Shown here one piece after another: positions 44,465-52,495 of a stretch of DNA of 64,000 nucleotides (position 1 is the first letter of the stretch; each line of letters opens with the position of its first letter). The notes beneath the pieces were generated by a model. The model searched no databases. It saw only the letters and a program-made list of their open reading frames with translations, and was not told where the DNA came from. Origin of the DNA: an uncultured Collinsella sp. (lineage in GTDB: Bacteria; Actinomycetota; Coriobacteriia; Coriobacteriales; Coriobacteriaceae); the NCBI GenBank assembly GCA_900541745.1, contig UQLA01000004.1, positions 62,001 through 126,000 of the forward strand, written 5' to 3'. A program made the translations under genes and the position numbers.

Positions 44465-45520
44465 TCATCCTCCGATTTGGGACATAAATCGTTGCGTGCC
44501 CTCAATTATCGCGTGTTCCTGCGGTTTGTGGGCCACGGCATCGCGCCAAATCGAAAGTACCTGCATATCATCACCACGGCGCAACGCCTCACGCACCGAA
44601 TACTCGGCATCGCTGAACAGGCACGGACGCACGTTGCCATCGGCCGTCAGGCGCAGGCGGTTGCAATTCGCACAAAAATGGTTGGACATGGCGCTAATAA
44701 AGCCAACCGTTCCCGCCGCGCCCGGAAAGTGCCAATAGCGCGCAGGGCCCGCGCCGGCAGGAGCGTCGTTGATGTCGAGCGGCTCGAGCTCGCCCAGTCC
44801 CGCCGCGGTGGCCCCGACATTGATGCGCGCCCGCAGCTCGTCGCTCGGCACGGTGTCGCTCGCGTCCCACAGCTCGGGATTGAGTGTGGGCGCGTGAGGG
44901 TCTACGGCACAATGCGAGCTCGTGTGCTCGTCGCCAATGGGCATGTATTCGATAAAGCGCAGGTGGATGGGGCGGTCGACGGTCAGCCGTGCAAGGGCCG
45001 CCACATCCTGGTTGAGCCGTCGCACAACAACGCAGTTGACCTTAACGGGCTCAAAGCCCCAAGTTAGCGCCGCGTCGATGCCAGCCATGGTCTGCTCGAG
45101 CCGGCCCAGGCGCGTAATCTTTCCAAACAGCGTAGGGTCGAGCGTGTCGAGCGAGATGTTGACGCGGTCAAGCCCGGCATCTTTGAGCTGCGGTGCCAGC
45201 TTGGGCAGCAGGGCGCCGTTGGTGGTAAGCGAGATGTCCCCGATCTGCGGGATCGCGCGGATGTCGCGAATGAGCGGAATAATACGGCGGCTGACCAGCG
45301 GCTCGCCACCCGTCAGGCGCACGCGGCGAATGCCCTCTCCCGCCACCAGGCGCACAAAGCGGGCAATTTCCTCGGCGCTGAGTAGCTCGTCGTGTGCGCG
45401 GGGCGCCACGCCATCGGCCGGCATGCAGTAAATGCAGCGGTAATTGCACTTGTCGGTAACGGCAATGCGCAGGTAGTTGATATCGCGGCCAAAGCCGTCA
45501 TGTTGCACGCGCCCGTCCAC
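44465..45520 (-). CDS. moaA: GTP 3',8-cyclase
   Basis: This radical-SAM enzyme makes the first intermediate of molybdenum cofactor from GTP. The N-terminal cluster CNYRCIYC (Cys 25, 29, 32), the GGEP motif and the C-terminal cluster FCANCNRLRL...CLF are present, and the chain ends with the functional GG dipeptide. The 351 residues are a normal length. It starts with GTG at 45520 with GGAGGG upstream. It is the first gene of a moaA-(moaC-mobB) operon. Confidence 0.95.
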   Translation of the reverse strand: MDGRVQHDGFGRDINYLRIAVTDKCNYRCIYCMPADGVAPRAHDELLSAEEIARFVRLVAGEGIRRVRLTGGEPLVSRRIIPLIRDIRAIPQIGDISLTTNGALLPKLAPQLKDAGLDRVNISLDTLDPTLFGKITRLGRLEQTMAGIDAALTWGFEPVKVNCVVVRRLNQDVAALARLTVDRPIHLRFIEYMPIGDEHTSSHCAVDPHAPTLNPELWDASDTVPSDELRARINVGATAAGLGELEPLDINDAPAGAGPARYWHFPGAAGTVGFISAMSNHFCANCNRLRLTADGNVRPCLFSDAEYSVREALRRGDDMQVLSIWRDAVAHKPQEHAIIEGTQRFMSQIGG

Positions 45521-45652
45521 GCAGCCCTCCCCTCACGCGGCGTTTTATTCTTCGGAAAACATAATACCCCACGAGAGAATCATGCCGACACCCGTACGAC
45601 AGGACAGGTCGTTTCAAGCGAAACGGACTTTCCAAACCCATCCTCAGCACAG

Positions 45653-45715
45653 ACCATCACAACATTCGATGCTTTTCCCGATTTTGGCAAAAAACGTCGA
45701 ATGTTGTGATGGTTT
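45653..45715 (-). repeat. Family B palindrome, copy B3
   Basis: ACCATCACAACATTCGA and TCGAATGTTGTGATGGT enclose a centre with CCCGATTTTGGCAAAAAA. It lies 40 bases after the DUF559-like gene and has nearly the same centre as B4. Confidence 0.75.
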
Positions 45716-45753
45716 GCCTGCCCACGGCACCCCGTAGAAGGACCAAAGCGCCC

Positions 45754-46791
45754 CTAAAGGTTGCCGTCCCAGTGCCGAATCACGAATTCTCGCAGGTCGT
45801 TCTGCCGCTTCTGAAACGCTTCGCTTCGGTCGCACTTAAGGCCCATAGCGAGCGCGATGGCGTTCATCGCCCGGTGCAATTGCAGCTGGTGGGCAAACTG
45901 AGTCCCGGTGAGGACGATCATCTTAAAGCCCAGCGCGCTCAGCACGGTCATACGCTCCGCATCCGACGCGCTGCGCTGTTTATCAAGATGGTCCGAGCCG
46001 TTGTACTCAATCCCCGTACCGCTCGCAGGCGCATATACGTCGATCTCGAAATACCCGGCCTTTGCGAGATACTTGAACTCGTTGGGGACATCGACCCGAT
46101 GGTTGAGCTCGATCTTGGCGTATCCCAGCCCTCCCTGAGAACGTTTTGCTACGACCATGATTGCGGTGGCCGTCTCCATGGGCGACCGCGCGCCATCGTG
46201 CACGCGCTTGAGCACGGCGGCCGCGCGTATAGCCCCCTGACGAGATCGGTTCTCATTGCAATAAGTAATCAAGTCGGCAACGGTATACCTCTGCCCCATC
46301 TCGATATAATCGTCTGTCGACAGATGATTCAAATGGTATCGGGCGCAGATTTCGTAGCCATATTCCAGCTGCTCGGGCTCACTCATCCACGAACCCGCTT
46401 GGACAAAGCACATGGCCTCATCAACCACTAGAAGGCCCTCTGCCACCTCGATAAGATGGCCTGGAGGTACCGGCGCCCCAAACACGTGGCACCTAAATCC
46501 AGCCGGCGTCGAGCGCTCAAAATCGAAGTTGACGAGCGTGTCGATATGATCGAGCTCTTCTTGTGGAATACCAAGCGAAACCAGATAGTCGGTAACGATC
46601 CCGACTGCCGTTGAAGCCCTCAACCCCTTGGCATCGAGTCCCAATTTGGGCAGGCTCGCGGTCGGTTCTGCCTCGTTAGCAAGCGAGTCCTCATCGTATA
46701 GACTGCTTGCTCGCGAGAGCGGCTCGGACGGGCGCGCCACGTTGTGGTACAGCCAGGCAGTCTTATGGGACAGGACGATCGGCAGGTCCAT
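45754..46791 (-). CDS. DUF559-like PD-(D/E)XK-fold protein
   Basis: The 345-residue protein ends with a Vsr/DUF559-like nuclease core: ARSPMETATAIMV, then a conserved Asp and Glu in EIDVYAPASGTGIEYNG (Asp 251, Glu 262) and RMTVLSALGFKMIVLTGTQF-type strands (given here in part). The N-terminal 60 residues (IVLSHKTAWLYH) recall AbiEi-like domains. Function is unknown; nuclease activity is possible but not shown. TTGGAGGG precedes the ATG. Single-gene transcript ending at B3. Confidence 0.68.
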   Translation of the reverse strand: MDLPIVLSHKTAWLYHNVARPSEPLSRASSLYDEDSLANEAEPTASLPKLGLDAKGLRASTAVGIVTDYLVSLGIPQEELDHIDTLVNFDFERSTPAGFRCHVFGAPVPPGHLIEVAEGLLVVDEAMCFVQAGSWMSEPEQLEYGYEICARYHLNHLSTDDYIEMGQRYTVADLITYCNENRSRQGAIRAAAVLKRVHDGARSPMETATAIMVVAKRSQGGLGYAKIELNHRVDVPNEFKYLAKAGYFEIDVYAPASGTGIEYNGSDHLDKQRSASDAERMTVLSALGFKMIVLTGTQFAHQLQLHRAMNAIALAMGLKCDRSEAFQKRQNDLREFVIRHWDGNL

Positions 46792-46892
46792 GAGCCCTCC
46801 AATGGAGTCGGATAACCAACCTTATTCCCCTGCCCACGGGTCCGCACACCTTCGTGCGCAAGAAAGCGATTCCACCCGGTCGAGCGGCAGAA

Positions 46893-46957
46893 AAACCATC
46901 ACAACATTCGATGCTTTTCCCGATTTTGGCAAAAAACGTTGAATGTTGTGATGGTTT
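46893..46957 (-). repeat. Family B palindrome, copy B4
   Basis: AAACCATCACAACATTCGA and TGAATGTTGTGATGGTTT enclose the same centre as B3. It lies about 50 bases after the ABC exporter operon. Confidence 0.75.
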
Positions 46958-47006
46958 GAGGCGAGGTGAGGAGCACGGAGGGGTCAAAGCATCGTGCTCG
47001 AACGGG

Positions 47007-48905
47007 TTAATCCAACTCTTTTAAGCCATGCGCCAGCTGCCAGTACTCACCATGCTGGGCGAGCAGCTCTTCGTGCGTGCCGCGCTCGATGATGCGGCCG
47101 TGTTCGAGAACCATGATGGCGTCGGCGTCGCGGACGGTGGACAGGCGGTGCGCGATCATAAACGTGGTACGTCCGCGCATGATGCGGTCCATACCGCGCT
47201 CGATGAGCTTTTCGGTACGCGTGTCGATACTCGAAGTGGCCTCGTCCAAGATGAGCACCGGCGGATCGGCCACGGCCACGCGCGCGATGGCGAGCAGCTG
47301 GCGCTGGCCCTGCGACAGGTTGGCGCCGTCGGCCGTGACCGGCGTGTCGTACCCTCTAGGCAGGCGGCGGATAAACGAGTCGGCGCAGGCTGCCTCGGCA
47401 GCGGCGCGCACCTCCTCGTCGGTCGCGTCGAGCTTGCCAAAGCGGATGTTCTGCGCAATGGTGCCGCTAAACAAGTGCGTGTCCTGCAGCACAATGCCGA
47501 GCGATCCGCGCAGGCTGGCCTTGGCAATGTGCTTGACGTCGATGCCGTCGTACGTGATCTCGCCGTCATCGACCTCGTAGAAGCGGTTGATGAGGTTGGT
47601 GATGGTCGTCTTACCGGCGCCCGTCGAGCCCACAAACGCGATCTTTTGCCCCGGCTTGGCAAACAGGTTGAGATCCGTGAGCACACGGGTGCCCGGCACG
47701 TAGGAAAAGTCAACGGCATGGAAGCGCACGTCGCCGGCAAGCGGGATAAGACCGGTGACAAGCTCGGTACCGTCGACGGCTACCGCGCGGCCCGACTCAT
47801 CAACGGCCGCCACATCATGCAAGTGTCCGTACGCGCCCACGCCCTGGCCCTCGGGAATCTTCCACGCCCACGCGGCGTCACCCGTCTGCACCAGCTCCAC
47901 GCGGCCCTCGTCCGCCTCGGGTTCAAGATCCATGGCGGCAAACAAGCGCTCGGCGCCGGCCAACGCATTGAGCAAGAAGTTGCCCAGCTGCGTAAACTGA
48001 TTGATGGGCATGGCGGCCTGGCGCACAAAGACCAGGTAGCTTGCAAGCGCACCTACGTCGGCGAGCCCCTTGATGCAGAGCATGCCGCCCGCCACGGCGA
48101 CGATGGCATAGTTGACGTAGCCAATCACGACGGTCATGGGCACCATGGAGTTGGCATAGCTCACGGCGGCGGTGCCGGTACGACGAAGCTCGTCGTTGCG
48201 ACAAGCAAAGCCGGCGACATTCGCTGCCTCGCGGTTAAAGACCTTGATGACCTTTTGGCCCGAGACCATCTCTTCGATATATCCGTCCAGGTCGCCAAGC
48301 GATGCCTGCTGGGCGGCAAAGAAGCGCTTAGAACGCGCGCCCGAGTAGCGCGCATACAGCACAATGGCCGCATCGCACACAAGCGTGATAATCGTGAGCC
48401 GCCAGTTAAGGATGATGAGCATTGCCGTGGTGCCCACAACCTGAATGGCGGCCTGAATCACGTTGGCAAAGCTGTTGTTGAGCGCCTCGGAGACGGTGTC
48501 GACGTCGTTGGTGAAAAAGCTCATGATGTCGCCCGAGCGCGTGCTGTCAAAATAACTGAGCGGCAGCGTCTGGATGTGCGCGAACAGGTCGCGGCGAATA
48601 TCGGACACCACGCGTTGGGCCGCGCGCACCATAATCTGCGAGTAGCCCAGGGCCGAAAGCACTCCCGCGGCGTAGATGATCGCCGTCAGGATGACCTGCT
48701 TGGTAAGCAGTTCCTCCCCGCCCGTGGCCAAACCGTTAACGATGGGGCGCACCATGTAGGTGCCGACGAGGCTCGCGATGGCGGCGACGGAGGCGAGCAC
48801 GCCCACCGCGAGCAACGAGAACTTGGCATGCCCCATGTAGGAGAGCAGGCGGCGCACCGTGCGCTTGAGGTCGGCCGGGCGTGCTTGGGCTGCGGTCTTA
48901 GGCAT
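47007..48905 (-). CDS. ABC exporter half-transporter, catalytic-site subunit
   Basis: The 632-residue protein has a six-helix membrane domain (about 25-330) and a C-terminal ATPase: Walker A FVGSTGAGKTT, signature LSQGQRQLL, Walker B LILDEATSSID with catalytic Glu, and H-loop MIAHRLS. A 60-residue insertion (about 390-450) sits between the membrane and ATPase parts. It pairs with the upstream subunit to form a heterodimeric exporter, probably of drugs, lipids or peptides. The start at 48905 follows AAGGGG and overlaps the upstream gene by 8 bases. Confidence 0.9.
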   Translation of the reverse strand: MPKTAAQARPADLKRTVRRLLSYMGHAKFSLLAVGVLASVAAIASLVGTYMVRPIVNGLATGGEELLTKQVILTAIIYAAGVLSALGYSQIMVRAAQRVVSDIRRDLFAHIQTLPLSYFDSTRSGDIMSFFTNDVDTVSEALNNSFANVIQAAIQVVGTTAMLIILNWRLTIITLVCDAAIVLYARYSGARSKRFFAAQQASLGDLDGYIEEMVSGQKVIKVFNREAANVAGFACRNDELRRTGTAAVSYANSMVPMTVVIGYVNYAIVAVAGGMLCIKGLADVGALASYLVFVRQAAMPINQFTQLGNFLLNALAGAERLFAAMDLEPEADEGRVELVQTGDAAWAWKIPEGQGVGAYGHLHDVAAVDESGRAVAVDGTELVTGLIPLAGDVRFHAVDFSYVPGTRVLTDLNLFAKPGQKIAFVGSTGAGKTTITNLINRFYEVDDGEITYDGIDVKHIAKASLRGSLGIVLQDTHLFSGTIAQNIRFGKLDATDEEVRAAAEAACADSFIRRLPRGYDTPVTADGANLSQGQRQLLAIARVAVADPPVLILDEATSSIDTRTEKLIERGMDRIMRGRTTFMIAHRLSTVRDADAIMVLEHGRIIERGTHEELLAQHGEYWQLAHGLKELD

Positions 48906-50727
48906 GGCGCTCACCCCCTTCCAAGGGTGATCCGCATGCGACGGAGGAAAACGGGTCATTCGCGCAGCCATCGTCGCTGCCGTCGCCGGCGTCCGCGTCC
49001 CCCGCAAACTCCATCTGCGAGGCGTAAATCTCCTGGTATATGTTGTCGCCCGCCAGCAATTCCTCGTGCGTGCCCACGCCGTGGACACGACCGTCGTCTA
49101 ACACCACAATGCGATCGGCATCCATGACGCTCGCGATGCGCTGGGCGATGATGAGCACGGTCGTATCGGAAATCCGGGCGATGTGCTCGCGAATCTTAGC
49201 GTCGGTCGCCATATCAACCGCGCTGGTGGAGTCATCAAAAATGAGCACGCGCGGATGCTTGAGCAGCGTGCGCGCGATGCAAAGGCGTTGCTTCTGGCCA
49301 CCCGAAACACCGGCGCCACCTTGGCCCAACTCGCCGTCCAGCCCGCCGATGCGATCAAGGAACTCGTCCACGCACGCCGCGCGGCAAGCCGCGAGGAGCT
49401 CATCGTCCGACGCCCGTGGATTGCCCCACTGCAGGTTCTCGCGCACGGTGCCCGTGAACAGCACGTTCTTTTGCAGCACAATGCCCACGGCGTCGCGCAA
49501 GGCGACCAGGTCGTAGTCGCGCACGTCGTGTCCGCCCACAAGCACGGTTCCCTCGGTGGCGTCGTACAGGCGCGCAATCAGCTGCACAAGCGAGCTCTTG
49601 CCCGAGCCCGTGCCGCCGAGGATGCCCACCGTCGAGCCACTCTCGATGCGAAGGTCGATATGCTCGAGCACATCCTCGGCTGCATCCGCGCGGTATTTAA
49701 AGGAAACGTCGCGAAACTCGATACTGCCGTCCGCTGGCGCCGCAATCGCGAGGTCTCCCGCGGGGTTGGCGATAAAGGGCTCCTCATCGAGCACCTCGGC
49801 GATACGGCCCACACTCGTAAGAGCGCGCGTGAGCAGCAAAAACACGTTGGAAATCATCATGAGCGAATTCATGATCAGCAGCACGTAGCTCATAAAGCCC
49901 GTGAGCGAGCCCACGCCCAGCTTGCCGGCGAGAATCATGCGGCCGCCAATCCACAGGATGGAGAGCGCAGCCACGTACATCGACAGCTGAAACACCGGCA
50001 GGTTGAGCACCGCGCTGCCAAAGGTCTTTGTCGCAGTGCGCGCGAGCTCGGTATTGACGGTGTCGAACTTGGCCTCCTCGTGCTCGGTACGAACGTAGGC
50101 CTTGACGGCACGCACGGCGGTGAGGTCTTCCTGTACCACGCCGTTGAGGTGGTCCATCGAGGTCTGGAGTTGGCGGTAGAGCGGGCTCACGCGATAGGTG
50201 ATGACGCCCAGCACGATTGCCAGCACGGGCAAGATGATCGCAAAGACGGTGGCGAGCGGGCGCGACAGCATCAGCGCGTAGATAAGGCCGATGATAAGCG
50301 TCACCGGGCCGCGCACCATAGGGCGAAAGCCGTTGCCCACAGCATTTTGGATAACGGTGATGTCCGTGGTCATGCGGGTGACGAGCGAGCTGGCGTCGTA
50401 GTTGTCCAGGTTACCAAAAGCGAGCGTCTGAATCTTTTTGTACTCGGCCTCGCGCAGGTTAGCGCCTAGGCCCGAGGCAACGCGGGCAGACGTGCGGGCA
50501 TAACCCAAGCCCAGTACCAGCGAAAGCGCAGCGCACACCAACATGTACGCGCCCTGCAGCAGCATGTAGTTGATATCACCCGCAGGCACGCCCACATCGA
50601 TGATGTTGGCCATGATGACCGGGATAAACAGCTCGAGCACCGTCTCGACCGACACAAAGAACACGCCGAGGATGGCATCGCGACGGTATGCCCCTAGGTA
50701 GGAAAACAGTATTTTGAGATTGCGCAC
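48898..50727 (-). CDS. ABC exporter half-transporter, degenerate-site subunit
   Basis: The 609-residue protein has the same domain order as its partner. Its Walker B reads LIFDDSTSAVD, with Asp in place of the catalytic Glu, and the H-loop His is replaced (LIIAQRIAS). Signature VSGGQKQRL is canonical. That is the pattern of the degenerate nucleotide site in heterodimeric exporters such as TM287/288 or BmrCD. The C-terminus has an extra acidic 40-residue tail. It starts at 50727 with a weak ribosome site; the promoter at 50769-50796 is strong. Confidence 0.9.
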   Translation of the reverse strand: MRNLKILFSYLGAYRRDAILGVFFVSVETVLELFIPVIMANIIDVGVPAGDINYMLLQGAYMLVCAALSLVLGLGYARTSARVASGLGANLREAEYKKIQTLAFGNLDNYDASSLVTRMTTDITVIQNAVGNGFRPMVRGPVTLIIGLIYALMLSRPLATVFAIILPVLAIVLGVITYRVSPLYRQLQTSMDHLNGVVQEDLTAVRAVKAYVRTEHEEAKFDTVNTELARTATKTFGSAVLNLPVFQLSMYVAALSILWIGGRMILAGKLGVGSLTGFMSYVLLIMNSLMMISNVFLLLTRALTSVGRIAEVLDEEPFIANPAGDLAIAAPADGSIEFRDVSFKYRADAAEDVLEHIDLRIESGSTVGILGGTGSGKSSLVQLIARLYDATEGTVLVGGHDVRDYDLVALRDAVGIVLQKNVLFTGTVRENLQWGNPRASDDELLAACRAACVDEFLDRIGGLDGELGQGGAGVSGGQKQRLCIARTLLKHPRVLIFDDSTSAVDMATDAKIREHIARISDTTVLIIAQRIASVMDADRIVVLDDGRVHGVGTHEELLAGDNIYQEIYASQMEFAGDADAGDGSDDGCANDPFSSVACGSPLEGGERHA

Positions 50728-50768
50728 GCAGGTTCAACCCCCATCAAACGTTGTTCGCAAACGCACGT

Positions 50769-50796
50769 ATTATTGCGCGCCGAATAATGGTGTCAA
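50769..50796 (-). promoter_or_regulatory. Promoter of the ABC exporter operon with a built-in palindrome
   Basis: On the minus strand TTGACA (50791-50796) and AATAAT (50769-50774) are 16 bases apart. The spacer plus -10 form ATTATT-N8-AATAAT. The sequence CGAATAATGGTG here reappears as GGAATAATGGTG near 50869 on the same strand face, so one regulator could bind both sites between the divergent ABC and MATE genes. Confidence 0.6.
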
Positions 50797-50921
50797 GTAT
50801 TCCGAAATCGTTTTCTGCAAGGTTAGCGACGGCGGCGAGTTCTCGTGACGTGTGTCCATATTCACTCGGAATAATGGTGCGCGCGATTTTTTTCGCCCCA
50901 CTGCCGACACAAACCTTGACT

Positions 50922-50936
50922 CTACAATCGTTGTAG
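50922..50936 (+). promoter_or_regulatory. Palindromic operator candidate upstream of the MATE gene
   Basis: CTACAA-TCG-TTGTAG lies 50 bases before the MATE start and is preceded by TTGACT, a fair -35 box. A MerR-type or similar repressor site is plausible; the decayed fragment at 52345-52431 could be a relic of its regulator. Confidence 0.4.
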
Positions 50937-50986
50937 GGTTTTCACTACACTGGTACGTAAACAAACCCAGCCAGAAAGCCCCACCT

Positions 50987-52333
50987 ATGGAACACGACCT
51001 CACACGCGGCAATGTCCTTAAGACCATCGCGGTCTTTGCCCTGCCTTATATGCTCTCGTACTTTTTACAGATGCTCTACGGCATGGCCGACCTGTACATG
51101 ATGGGGCAGTTTAGCGGCGCCGCCGGCATCACCGCCGTTGGCAATGGCGCGCAGACGCTCTATATCATTACCGTAACGCTTGTGGGCCTAGCCATGGGAA
51201 CGACGGTCATCGTCGGCCACGCCGTGGGTTCGCGTCGCTTCGACCGCGCCGAGACCGCCATCGGCAACACCATTACGCTCTTTATGGGCGTCTCGGTGGT
51301 ACTGGCCGTCATCTTGTTTGCACTATGCCCGCAAATCGTGGCGCTCATTGGTACGCCGCCCGAGGCGGTCGAAGGCACCGCCGCCTACCTGCGTATCTGC
51401 TTTGTCGGCATTCCCTTTATCGCCGCGTACAACATCCTCTCGGCCATCTTTCGCGGCCTGGGCGATTCGCGCTCGCCCATGTACGTGATCGGTGTGGCGT
51501 GCATCATCAACATCGCACTCGACTTTCTGTTTATCGGCCACATGGGGCTCGGCCCCGTGGGTGCGGCGCTCGGCACGGTAACCGCGCAGACAGCCAGCGT
51601 TGCCCTCGCGCTCGTGTGGCTCAAGAGCCGTCGCACGAACATCCACGTTAAGCGCAGCGACCTGCGCCCCCAGCCCGAGGTGCTCGGCAGCATTCTTAAG
51701 ATCGGCGTGCCCGTGGCCGTGCAGGACGGCTGCATCCAGGTAGCGTTTATGTTTATCACCGTCATCGCCAACCATCGCGGCCTGGTCGACGCCGCCGCCG
51801 TGGGCCTGGTCGAGAAGATGATCAGCTTTTTGTTCATCGTGCCAAGTTCTATGGGCGCCACCGTCAGCGCGCTCACGGCGCAAAACGCCGGTGCGGGCAA
51901 GGGCGACCGCGCGCGTCAGGTACTCAAGGATGCCATGACCATCTCGGTGGTGTACGGCTGCCTGATCACGGTGCTGATGTGGCTAGTGGCGCCGGCGTTT
52001 ATCGGCTTTTTTGCCAAGGACCCCGCGGTGGTCGCGGCCGGTACCGGCTATATGCGCAGCTACATTTTCGATGCGATTTTTGCCGGCATCCACATTTGCT
52101 TTAGTGGCTTTTTCGCTGCGTATGGCAAGAGCTACATCGGCTTTGCGCACAACGTACTGGCCGTGGCGCTCATTCGCGTGCCGGGCGCGTGGCTGCTGTC
52201 GAACGCCTATTCCGATACGTTGTTTCCCATGGGCATCGCTTCGCCGTGCGGATCGATTTTGTCGGCAGTCATCTGTGTTGTCGCGTTTACCGTGCTCAAC
52301 CGGCGCGGGGCTTTTGACAAGCTGGCAGCGTAG
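50987..52333 (+). CDS. MATE family efflux transporter
   Basis: The 448-residue protein has 12 predicted membrane segments in two similar halves, with typical blocks GMADLYMMGQFSG (TM1-2), GVACIINIALDFLFIGHMGLGPVGAALGT (abbreviated) and GAGKGDRARQ. It is of the DinF/NorM-like class and probably exports cations or drugs by ion antiport. I start it at MEHDLTRGN (50987), where the family similarity begins, although the ribosome site is weak. It is divergent from the ABC exporter. Confidence 0.87.
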   Translation: MEHDLTRGNVLKTIAVFALPYMLSYFLQMLYGMADLYMMGQFSGAAGITAVGNGAQTLYIITVTLVGLAMGTTVIVGHAVGSRRFDRAETAIGNTITLFMGVSVVLAVILFALCPQIVALIGTPPEAVEGTAAYLRICFVGIPFIAAYNILSAIFRGLGDSRSPMYVIGVACIINIALDFLFIGHMGLGPVGAALGTVTAQTASVALALVWLKSRRTNIHVKRSDLRPQPEVLGSILKIGVPVAVQDGCIQVAFMFITVIANHRGLVDAAAVGLVEKMISFLFIVPSSMGATVSALTAQNAGAGKGDRARQVLKDAMTISVVYGCLITVLMWLVAPAFIGFFAKDPAVVAAGTGYMRSYIFDAIFAGIHICFSGFFAAYGKSYIGFAHNVLAVALIRVPGAWLLSNAYSDTLFPMGIASPCGSILSAVICVVAFTVLNRRGAFDKLAA

Positions 52334-52344
52334 CGGGGCAACGC

Positions 52345-52431
52345 GAAATCACCCTCATCGACGACATCATCAGCGACGACCCCACAACCTACGTGACGCA
52401 AATCACAGTGCCGGTTGCCCCAGCAAAGTAA
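52345..52431 (+). pseudogene. Remnant of a GyrI-like effector domain (regulator C-terminus)
   Basis: The 28 codons ending at TAA (52429-52431) read ITLIDDIISDDPTTYVTQ and then ITVPVAPAK. This resembles the end of GyrI-like binding domains found in MerR/AraC multidrug regulators, which close with a ..T.I.VPV strand. No start codon or upstream domain is present; it follows 11 bases after the MATE stop. It looks like the tail of a deleted regulator gene. Chance similarity cannot be excluded. Confidence 0.4.
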
Positions 52432-52474
52432 GATCCGCCCGGAAGGCAGTTCAATCATGCTTTCCGGGCGGATC
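52432..52474. terminator. Bidirectional terminator between MATE and ligA
   Basis: GATCCGCCCGGAA and TTCCGGGCGGATC pair across 16 bases. It serves the plus-strand MATE transcript and the minus-strand ligA. Confidence 0.75.
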
Positions 52475-52495
52475 TTCAATTTGGTTATCGATGCA

